DNA of 64,000 nt from Streptomyces sp. XM4193 (lineage in GTDB: Bacteria; Actinomycetota; Actinomycetes; Streptomycetales; Streptomycetaceae). A program made the position numbers and the translations under genes. Positions 57,480-64,000 of the stretch are shown piece after piece. The notes below the pieces were generated by a model. It did not search any database. It was not told the origin of the DNA and saw only the letters and a program-made list of their open reading frames with translations. Each line of letters starts with the position of its first letter. The stretch's first letter is position 1. The stretch covers positions 186,001-250,000 of the forward strand of contig NZ_JALLGK010000001.1 in assembly GCF_023072595.1 (NCBI RefSeq), given 5' to 3'.

Positions 57480-60101
57480 TCAACGGTCCACCTTCTCACC
57501 TGCGCCGGGTGAGTCGGGCTTTTCCGGCCCGGTGTCCGTGTCCGGTGCCTCGGCGTCGGACGTCGAGTTGGGCGCGTCCGGGCCGGTTCCGGAGGTCTCC
57601 GGGGCGGGCGGGTCCGTCGGGGTCGTCCCGGCGGCGGGGCCGGCCGTCACATCGGCGGGGGCGTCCGGGTCAGCCGAGTCAGCCGTGCCGGCGGGGTGTG
57701 CTCCGGTGTCGGTGGCAGCGGTGGCAGCGGTGGCGGCGTCGGTGTCCGGCTCGGGCTCGGGGCGCTGGTCGGCGTCGGCGCCCGGTACGAGCGGGGCGTC
57801 CGGGTCAGGCGCGGGGCCCTGCCTACGGCGCTGGGTGTACATCCGCACGCCCGCGAGCACGACCAGCAGGACGCCGCCCGCGATCACCAGCAGCACCGTG
57901 GAGGTGATCTCGGTGACGTCGACCTGGAAGCGCATCGGCGGACCGTAGGGCTTGTTGTCCTTGGTGTAGAGCCTGGCCTCCAGCAGGGTGCGTCCGTTCG
58001 CCCTGGCGGAGGTCTCGAACTTCAGCGACTGGCTGTGGCCGCCCTCCACGACGACCTGCTGCCGCTCCTCCTCGATCTCCAGGCCGATGCGGCGCTGGGA
58101 GGTGAGCCGCAGCTCCAGCCCGTCGACCGGCTGGATGAGGTTGTTCTGCACGGTGACCGGGATGGTCGCGCTGCGACCGGACAGGGTCATCCGGGACTTC
58201 TGCACCAGCCGTACCTGGCGGGTGAGTTCGGACAGATACGCCTGGACGGACTCGCGGTAGGCGGCGGCCTCGTTCTCCCGGCCGCGCCAGGAGGTGGAGA
58301 GTTCGCGGCGCAGCGCGTTGCCGAAGGGGGTGACGACCCGGTCGTCCTGGCTGAGGATGACGGTGAAGTCGTCGAGGGTGCTCTGGGTGCGCTGCAGTTG
58401 CTTGAACGCGTTGGTGTCCAGCTCCTGTTGACGCAGCCGTGCCGGGTAGGCGCCCGTGCTCGGCACGCTCTTGGCGGCCTTGGGGTCGGGCTTCGCCTTC
58501 GACGCCTCGCCGAGCTCGGTGAAGTCGCTCCAGCCGGCGTCCTCCAGGGCCTCGACCGCTGCCGCCATGGCGCGTGCCTGGCTGGCGGAGGGCATGCGCT
58601 GCGGCGCGACGACGAGGTTGCGGGTGCCGGCGGCGTTCTGTTCGGAGAGCGCCAGGCTCTGGGCCACGAACTGCTGAACCGCCGAGGTGGCCTTCTCCGC
58701 GTTGGTCATGTCGTCGCGGAACAACTTGGAGAGCCGGGCGTCGGCCGACACCGCCGTCACACCGCCGCCGATCGGGCGGGCGGCGCTCGGGGTGTACGGC
58801 AGGCCGTCCGTCTCCCGGAGGCTGTCGCTGCGGGTGAGGATGGAGCGCGCGCCGCCCGAGGTGGCGACCGAGACGACCGACGGGTCGATGGCGCCCTCGA
58901 CCGGCCAGGCGAAGTCGGTGTTCGGCGTGGTGTGCAGGATCGTCTCGACGGTCTTGCGCGCACCGTCGGTCGCCGGGCGCAGATGCCCCAGAGTGCCGCT
59001 GACCTTCTTGCCGTGGTGGGCCAGTGCGGCGAGGTCCGGGTCGCCGAACGGAAGCGCCACGACTTCCTTGTCCTCGACGGCCTCCTGGAGGTTGTTCAGC
59101 CAGCGCCTGGCGTCCGCGTTGGACCTGGTGTCGCCGGCCACGACACCTTCGGGCGTCTCGACCTTGTACGGCTTGGTCATCGCGTCGACCGAGGCCAGCA
59201 GATCGGGGTCGACTACCCAGCTCACCGGAAGGTTCTTGCCGAGCGCCACCAACTGCTCCAGCCGGCCGCCGGGCGCGATCTCCTTGGCCAGCCGGTCGTC
59301 ACGGAAGACGGGCGTCTGGCGCCGGTCGGACTCGGTGCGGGCGGTGAGGTGCGATCCGGAGATCAGCGGCCAGACGAAGGTCATGTCCGTCTCGCCGCCG
59401 GAGCCGCCGTACTGCGGAAGGAAGGTGCGGGCGACCCCGAGAACGTGTTCGTACGGCTCCGCCCGGCTCTGACCGGTGAGCGTCACGCTGAGCTGATGGA
59501 CCCCGTCGTCGCCGACACCCAGCCGCTCGACGGGCACCCGCAGACTGAACGAGCGGGTCTGGCCGGGGCTGAGGTCGTCGACCTCGACGGTGGTGCCCTT
59601 GCCGGAGACGCGGGTGCCCTCCTGTCCCGGCTGGAAGCCGGTGCGCTTGGCCGTCTGCTCGATCGCGCTGCGCGAGACGAGGCGCTGGCCGGAGTAGAGG
59701 ACGATCTCGCCGTCCGAGATCGCGGTGCGGCTGCGGTTGGTCACGGTGCCGCTGAGGGTGAGCGTGCCGTCGGCGTCGGGCACGGCCGGGCTCACCGTGT
59801 TCAGCGTGACCTCGGCGCTGCGTGAGCCGGTGCCGTTCTGCAGGCGGTGCGGTGCTGCCTGTCGGCTCTGCGCGGCTGCCTGCTGCGCGCTCGGCTGCAC
59901 GGCGGCCTGCCGTACGGTGCTCTGCGCGGCGGGCAGGGGCGTGCCGGGCGCGGAACGGGGGGCGTCGGCGTGTGCCGCCGTCACCGCGCCGGGCGTGCTG
60001 AGAATCAGCGGTACCAGCACGCACAGGGTCGTCGTACGACGTGATCGGCTCCTGCGGGCAGGCGCGCCAGAAGTACCGTGCTTGTTTGCCGCTTCGGCCA
60101 C
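57480..60101 (-). CDS. DUF6049 large secreted/membrane protein
   Basis: 873-aa. Signal peptide (TTLCVLVPLILSTPGAVTAAHA, about residues 24-45), a long extracellular region (about 46-745) with Ig-like stretches (EVTLNTVSPAVPDADGTLTLSGTVTNRSRTAI), a TM helix (STVLLVIAGGVLLVVLAGVRM) and an acidic Pro/Ala/Asp tail. Matches the family (SCO3895-like) normally found between murJ and pcnB. GTG 60101 with a weak ribosome binding site. Function unknown; location suggests envelope work. It ends 49 bp before murJ starts, so the two are probably cotranscribed. Confidence 0.88.
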   Translation of the reverse strand: MAEAANKHGTSGAPARRSRSRRTTTLCVLVPLILSTPGAVTAAHADAPRSAPGTPLPAAQSTVRQAAVQPSAQQAAAQSRQAAPHRLQNGTGSRSAEVTLNTVSPAVPDADGTLTLSGTVTNRSRTAISDGEIVLYSGQRLVSRSAIEQTAKRTGFQPGQEGTRVSGKGTTVEVDDLSPGQTRSFSLRVPVERLGVGDDGVHQLSVTLTGQSRAEPYEHVLGVARTFLPQYGGSGGETDMTFVWPLISGSHLTARTESDRRQTPVFRDDRLAKEIAPGGRLEQLVALGKNLPVSWVVDPDLLASVDAMTKPYKVETPEGVVAGDTRSNADARRWLNNLQEAVEDKEVVALPFGDPDLAALAHHGKKVSGTLGHLRPATDGARKTVETILHTTPNTDFAWPVEGAIDPSVVSVATSGGARSILTRSDSLRETDGLPYTPSAARPIGGGVTAVSADARLSKLFRDDMTNAEKATSAVQQFVAQSLALSEQNAAGTRNLVVAPQRMPSASQARAMAAAVEALEDAGWSDFTELGEASKAKPDPKAAKSVPSTGAYPARLRQQELDTNAFKQLQRTQSTLDDFTVILSQDDRVVTPFGNALRRELSTSWRGRENEAAAYRESVQAYLSELTRQVRLVQKSRMTLSGRSATIPVTVQNNLIQPVDGLELRLTSQRRIGLEIEEERQQVVVEGGHSQSLKFETSARANGRTLLEARLYTKDNKPYGPPMRFQVDVTEITSTVLLVIAGGVLLVVLAGVRMYTQRRRQGPAPDPDAPLVPGADADQRPEPEPDTDAATAATAATDTGAHPAGTADSADPDAPADVTAGPAAGTTPTDPPAPETSGTGPDAPNSTSDAEAPDTDTGPEKPDSPGAGEKVDR

Positions 60102-60196
60102 GCGCTGGTCCGTCCTGTGTCGATGCGCTCGTGCTGGTGATGGTCTTGCGCACTGCAGATGCTAACGATTGCCACAGGCCGCTCGTGCCGCGGAGT

Positions 60197-60210
60197 GTTT
60201 CACGTGAATC
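60197..60210. promoter_or_regulatory. parS: parS-like site 5 (one mismatch)
   Basis: GTTTCACGTGAATC, 13 of 14 matches to parS, in the 213-bp divergent gap between DUF6049 and pcnB. Confidence 0.75.
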
Positions 60211-60314
60211 GTCGCCCACCGTCACCGGGCGGCAGGTTGTGCGGCGGCGTCTGCGACGGGTTCGGTGCCGCTCTGTGCAGAGGCGTGGCAAACGGCCACG
60301 TAGGCTCTTCTGCT

Positions 60315-61919
60315 GTGTCGAACGCCAAGACGGGCCAGCCCGAGAACGCCGAGAATTCAGACCACCGGGACACCGAGCGGAGTGCGGGTGACGGTGCAGC
60401 GCCGGCGCCCGGAAGCAGCGAACTCAGTGCCGTGCAGCAGCAGGCGGTGACCGAGCTGCTGCGGGTCGCGCCGGTCGCCGACGAACTCGCGCGCCGCTTC
60501 GAGCAGGCCGGCTTCTCGCTCGCGCTGGTCGGCGGCTCGGTGCGAGACGCACTTCTGGGCCGGCTCGGCAACGATCTGGACTTCACCACCGACGCCCGCC
60601 CCGAGGACGTCCTGCGCATCGTCCGCCCGTGGGCCGACGCGGTCTGGGAGGTGGGGATCGCCTTCGGCACCGTGGGCTGCCAGAAGGCCGCGGGGGGCGC
60701 GCAGAGTCCCGAGGCCAGCGGTGAGGCGACCGAGGCCGGCAGCGAGGCGACCGAGGCCGGCAGTGAGGCGACCACCTACCAGATCGAGGTGACGACGTAC
60801 CGGTCCGAGGCGTACGACCGGGTCTCGCGGAAGCCCGAGGTCTCCTACGGCGACTCGATCGAGGAGGATCTGGTCCGCCGCGACTTCACGGTGAACGCCA
60901 TGGCTGTGGCGCTGCCGGGGAAGCAGTTCATCGATCCGCACGGCGGGTTGCGGGATCTGGCCGAAAAGGTGCTGCGTACACCCGGTACGCCGCAGGAGTC
61001 GTTCTCCGACGACCCGCTGCGGATGATGCGGGCTGCACGTTTCGCGGCGCAGCTGGACTTCACGGTCGCTGAGCCGGTCGTCGCGGCGATGACGGAGATG
61101 GCGGACCGGTTGGACATCGTCTCCGCGGAGCGGGTGCGCGACGAGCTCAACAAGCTGCTGCTGGCGGCTCATCCGCGCAAGGGGCTCGCGCTGCTGGTCG
61201 ACACGGGGCTTGCGCAGCGCGTGGTGCCGGAGATCCCCGCGCTGCGGCTGGAGCGCGACGAACACCACCGCCACAAGGATGTGTACGAACACTCTCTGAT
61301 CGTTCTGGAACAGGCGATGGACCTGGAGGAGAACGGTCCTGATCTCACGCTGCGACTGGCCGCGCTGCTCCACGACATCGGCAAGCCGAAGACGCGGCGC
61401 TTCGAGAAGGACGGTCGAGTCTCCTTCCACCACCACGAGGTGGTTGGTGCGAAGTTGACCAAGAAGCGGATGGTCGCGCTCAAGTACCCGAACGAGCTGA
61501 TCAAGGATGTGTCGCGGCTGGTGGAGCTGCATCTGCGCTTCCACGGCTACGGCGCGGGCGAATGGACCGACTCGGCGGTGCGCCGCTATGTGCGGGACGC
61601 GGGCCCGCTGCTCGACCGGCTCCACAAACTGACGCGTTCGGACTGCACCACTCGCAACAGGCGCAAGGCAAACGCCTTGTCGCGCGCGTACGACGGTCTG
61701 GAGGAGCGCATCTCGCGGCTCCAGGAGCAGGAGGAGTTGGACGCCATTCGTCCCGCTCTGGACGGCAATCAGATCATGGAACTGCTGGGTGTGGCGCCGG
61801 GCCCGATGGTGGGCAAGGCGTACCGGCACATGCTGGAACTCCGGCTCGAGGAAGGGCCGATGACGGAGGACGAAGCGGTGGCCGCGCTCCGGAAGTGGTG
61901 GGCGGCGCAGGCGAGCTGA
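60315..61919 (+). CDS. pcnB: CCA tRNA nucleotidyltransferase
   Basis: 534-aa class II nucleotidyltransferase. GGSVRDALLGR (72-82) and DLDF (87-90) form the active site; HD domain LAALLHDIGKPKTR follows. It adds or repairs CCA at tRNA 3' ends; in actinobacteria a paralogue or this protein may instead act as poly(A) polymerase. Both tRNAs in this window lack encoded CCA. GTG 60315 chosen by alignment to the family start; a longer ORF runs upstream through the parS-like site. A repetitive insert of about 28 residues (125-153) follows GTVGCQK. Confidence 0.92.
   Translation: MSNAKTGQPENAENSDHRDTERSAGDGAAPAPGSSELSAVQQQAVTELLRVAPVADELARRFEQAGFSLALVGGSVRDALLGRLGNDLDFTTDARPEDVLRIVRPWADAVWEVGIAFGTVGCQKAAGGAQSPEASGEATEAGSEATEAGSEATTYQIEVTTYRSEAYDRVSRKPEVSYGDSIEEDLVRRDFTVNAMAVALPGKQFIDPHGGLRDLAEKVLRTPGTPQESFSDDPLRMMRAARFAAQLDFTVAEPVVAAMTEMADRLDIVSAERVRDELNKLLLAAHPRKGLALLVDTGLAQRVVPEIPALRLERDEHHRHKDVYEHSLIVLEQAMDLEENGPDLTLRLAALLHDIGKPKTRRFEKDGRVSFHHHEVVGAKLTKKRMVALKYPNELIKDVSRLVELHLRFHGYGAGEWTDSAVRRYVRDAGPLLDRLHKLTRSDCTTRNRRKANALSRAYDGLEERISRLQEQEELDAIRPALDGNQIMELLGVAPGPMVGKAYRHMLELRLEEGPMTEDEAVAALRKWWAAQAS
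60723..60773. repeat. 21-bp repeat inside pcnB
   Basis: GAGGCGACCGAGGCCGGCAGC at 60723-60743 and 60744-60764 (last base differs), then a partial third copy. Encodes EATEAGS repeats next to the nucleotidyltransferase active-site domain. Confidence 0.85.
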
Positions 61920-61938
61920 CTCCGCCGTACCGAAGACG

Positions 61939-61976
61939 AAGCGGGGGTGTGTTTCACGTGAAACACACCCCCGCTT
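61939..61976 (+). terminator. 38-bp palindrome after pcnB with parS at its centre
   Basis: AAGCGGGGGTGTGTTTCAC and exact complement, no loop. The central 14 bp is parS. It starts 19 bp past the pcnB stop and continues into TTGTCG, so it could terminate transcription as well as bind ParB. Confidence 0.85.
61951..61964. promoter_or_regulatory. parS: parS site 6, inside terminator palindrome
   Basis: GTTTCACGTGAAAC, perfect, centre of the 38-bp palindrome downstream of pcnB. Confidence 0.95.
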
Positions 61977-62090
61977 GTCGCTCGATCGACCTCGGTCGGG
62001 TGGGTCGAGGTCGGCGGTCGCGACGGCGCCGTCCGCCCGCCGGACCCGCTTGAGCAGCAGGGGTGCGGGCCGGTCAGCCGTGGGATGCCG

Positions 62091-62666
62091 TTACTTGGCA
62101 GGGCCCAGGCAGAGGACGAAGGAGTCGCCCTTCTTCTGCTGGGTGTAGCTGGTGGTGGTGCCCTCGACGCTGTTGCACGAGAAGCTCAGCGAGCTGCCCT
62201 CGATCTTCTTCAGCACCTTGTGGGTGGCTTCCGAGTCCGAGCAGTCGAGCTTCTCGATGTCGGGGTCGCTGTCGGAGCCGGTGTTCCGGAGGCAGTCGCC
62301 GACAGCGACGTCCTCGGCGTCGTCCTTGGTGAAGAAGCCGTAGGCGGCGAGGCCCAGGCCCGCCACGACGACGATCGCGACGACGATCGTCTTGACCTTC
62401 TTGATCTTCTCCCACGGCGAGCTCTGCTGCGGAGGCTGCTGCCCGGGTATCCCGCCCTGAGGTGCGCCGGGCTGGCCGTACGGCTGGCCGTAGGGAGGCT
62501 GACCGCCCTGCTGCGGGTAGCCGTAACCCCCGCCCTGCGGCGGCATACCGCCCTGCGGAGGCTGACCGGGCTGACCGGGCTGACCGGGGTAGGGCTGGCC
62601 GCCGTAGGGCTGGCCGGGCTGGCCGCCCTGCGGGAATCCGCCGGGGGGCGGAGGAGGTGTGGACAT
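62091..62666 (-). CDS. LppU/SCO3897 family membrane protein
   Basis: 191-aa. The first about 82 residues are a Pro/Gly/Gln/Tyr-rich cytoplasmic tail ([14 protein letters not shown] type repeats), then a TM helix ([21 protein letters not shown]) and a small extracellular domain with four Cys ([39 protein letters not shown]). Matches the LppU/SCO3897 family placed after pcnB in Streptomyces. GGGGGA lies 8 nt before ATG 62666. Function unknown. Confidence 0.9.
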   Translation of the reverse strand: MSTPPPPPGGFPQGGQPGQPYGGQPYPGQPGQPGQPPQGGMPPQGGGYGYPQQGGQPPYGQPYGQPGAPQGGIPGQQPPQQSSPWEKIKKVKTIVVAIVVVAGLGLAAYGFFTKDDAEDVAVGDCLRNTGSDSDPDIEKLDCSDSEATHKVLKKIEGSSLSFSCNSVEGTTTSYTQQKKGDSFVLCLGPAK

Positions 62667-63211
62667 GGGTGGTTCCCCCTGTGGTGTTCTGTACGCGCCG
62701 GTGCTCGGTACGCGTCCGAGTTCGGTACGCGCCGCGCATGTTCGAAGCGCAAAGCTAGCGAGCGGAGTTGAGCAGCGGAGAGGCAGGGTCCTCCAGGGTG
62801 CGAGAGCGGCTCGGCCCCTGGCGGGCCGCGCACTTCTCCACCGGGTGAACCCCCTTTCTCCGCAAGGCAGTTGGGCGCAGAAGCAGAGAACCGCGTCTGA
62901 CCGCACACGCCGGGGGTCCGACGGACGTTCGTAACCTAGCCGCCGCCACTGACAGTTGGGCAGACAGCGGCAAGGGCTGTGACAGTGCTGATGCACATGA
63001 CACACAGATGAGACCGGTGGGGCGCGGGCGGAGGGGCGGTGTCCGCCTCGGCGCCGGGGATCGTCCGGGAGTCGGGTGCCGGGAGCCGTCCGTGAACCGG
63101 CGCCGTTCGTCGGCCAGCTGTGAGCTGTGAGCTGTGAGCTGTGAGCTGTGAGCCGTGCGCCCGTCTGCTGTCCGGGGCTCGTGGCGTCGGTCGTGGGCGG
63201 GCTCGCCGCCG
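62667..63211. other. Gap between LppU-family and MFS genes
   Basis: 545 bp, no supportable gene. Includes the upstream region of the LppU-family gene and, at 63116-63157, a heptamer repeat. No terminator was recognised. Confidence 0.5.
63116..63157. repeat. AGCTGTG heptamer tandem repeat
   Basis: Five perfect AGCTGTG units (63116-63150) plus AGCCGTG, between genes and 55 bp beyond the end of the MFS gene. A short slippage-prone array. Confidence 0.9.
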
Positions 63212-64000
63212 TCAGTCGCGCGCGAAGCGGCGTACTGCCAGTGCGGTGCCGCCGTAGAGAACGGCGACCAGAACCACCAGCGACGGCGAACGGCCGTCGG
63301 GCGGCAGTATCACCGCGGCCACCGCGGCGGCCCCGACGAAGGCGACGTTGTAGAGCATGTCGTAGAGCGCGAAGACCCGACCGCGGAATCCGTCCTCCAC
63401 TTCCGACTGGACGACGGTGTCGGTGCAGATCTTCGCGCTCTGGGTGGCCATCCCCACGAAGAACGCTGCCGCCAGCATGGGAGCGGGGTGGAACGGCAGG
63501 CAGAGCACCAGCGTCAACACCGCTGCGGCAGCGGCGCAGAGCGCCATGTAGCCGAGCCGGCCGAACCGTTGGGCGGCCCAGGGAGTGATCACGGCGGCGG
63601 CGAAGAAGCCGACGCCCGAAAGTCCGAGAGCCACTCCGAGCAGCGCCATGCCGTCGGAGACATCGTCGCTCCAGGCGTAACGGCAGAGCATCAGCAGCAT
63701 CACCGTCAAGGCGCCGTAGCAGAAGCGCAGCAGAGTGACGGCCGCCAGCGATTTGGCGGCGACGGAACGTCGGCGCAGATGGCGCAAGCCCATGAGCAGC
63801 CCGCGGGCGGTGTCGGTGAGCGCGGCGCGCAGCCGGGGCTGGAGGAACGACGGGTCGGGGCCGAGCTGGTCGCGCTGGAGCCGCAGCGCGGTGCCGGCGC
63901 TCAGCAGATAGATCGCGGCGGCAGCCAGGACGACGAGGGCGTCGGCGGCGGCACCGTCAGGGCTGACGACCCTGATGGCGATGGCGACGCCGCCTCCGAG
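63212..64000 (-). CDS. MFS transporter, truncated by window edge
   Basis: C-terminal part (263 codons) of a major facilitator: the reading frame is open to 64000, so the true start lies beyond the edge. [42 protein letters not shown] and the following [28 protein letters not shown] are typical of the second MFS half (FRGRVF-type loop). Gene and substrate unidentified. Confidence 0.8.
   Translation of the reverse strand, partial: LGGGVAIAIRVVSPDGAAADALVVLAAAAIYLLSAGTALRLQRDQLGPDPSFLQPRLRAALTDTARGLLMGLRHLRRRSVAAKSLAAVTLLRFCYGALTVMLLMLCRYAWSDDVSDGMALLGVALGLSGVGFFAAAVITPWAAQRFGRLGYMALCAAAAAVLTLVLCLPFHPAPMLAAAFFVGMATQSAKICTDTVVQSEVEDGFRGRVFALYDMLYNVAFVGAAAVAAVILPPDGRSPSLVVLVAVLYGGTALAVRRFARD

Overview
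The window is very GC-rich and carries the origin-of-replication neighbourhood of a Streptomyces (or close relative) chromosome. Evidence: the core order gyrA-gyrB-dciA(DUF721)[79 protein letters not shown]; many GTG starts; genus-typical DLW-39, LppU/SCO3897, DUF3566 and DUF6049 proteins; an extended linker in DnaA; and a gamma-butyrolactone (ScbA/ScbR) signalling locus with ARE-like operators. All functions are read from sequence and family knowledge; no search was run.

Layout. (1) 1-12.7 kb, minus strand: a small polyketide operon, carrier protein -> single-module type I PKS (KS-AT-degenerate DH-truncated ER-KR-ACP) -> acyl-CoA/ACP ligase -> luciferase-like monooxygenase -> type II-like thioesterase with Cys in place of the nucleophilic Ser, with a DHA2 exporter upstream. 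(2) 13.1-16.4 kb, plus strand: membrane fatty-acid desaturase coupled to an MFS symporter, then a TetR/WHG regulator. (3) 16.6-22.5 kb: ScbR-like receptor with a downstream SDR, divergent AfsA/ScbA synthase, a second ScbR-type regulator, and an IS701-like protein that has lost catalytic residues, sits behind a good ARE and contains a TTA codon. (4) 22.9-29.3 kb: tRNA-Ala, a helix-turn-helix protein, a Ser/Thr kinase, a secreted/membrane protein, DLW-39, a cutinase-like secreted hydrolase and tRNA-Ile. (5) 29.4-39.5 kb, minus strand: DUF3566, gyrA, gyrB, dciA, recF, gnd, dnaN. (6) 39.5-40.2 kb: oriC with about 17 DnaA-box-like 9-mers. (7) 41.1-64 kb: dnaA; then the divergent rpmH-to-rsmG run and parAB; then trxB, sigM and its anti-sigma factor, pseudokinase, murJ, DUF6049, pcnB, LppU-family protein and an MFS gene cut by the right edge.

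Replication and segregation parts interlock. There are 5 perfect and 1 near-perfect parS (GTTTCACGTGAAAC) within 47.2-62.0 kb, two of them inside coding sequences and one at the centre of a 38-bp terminator palindrome. Perfect DnaA boxes also lie in front of dnaA, in front of parA and between recF and gnd. The trxA gene usually found with trxB in Streptomyces is not between parB and trxB.

The most unusual material is the left accessory block: the atypical PKS/Cys-thioesterase operon and the butyrolactone locus that controls, by inference, a domesticated transposase-like gene.
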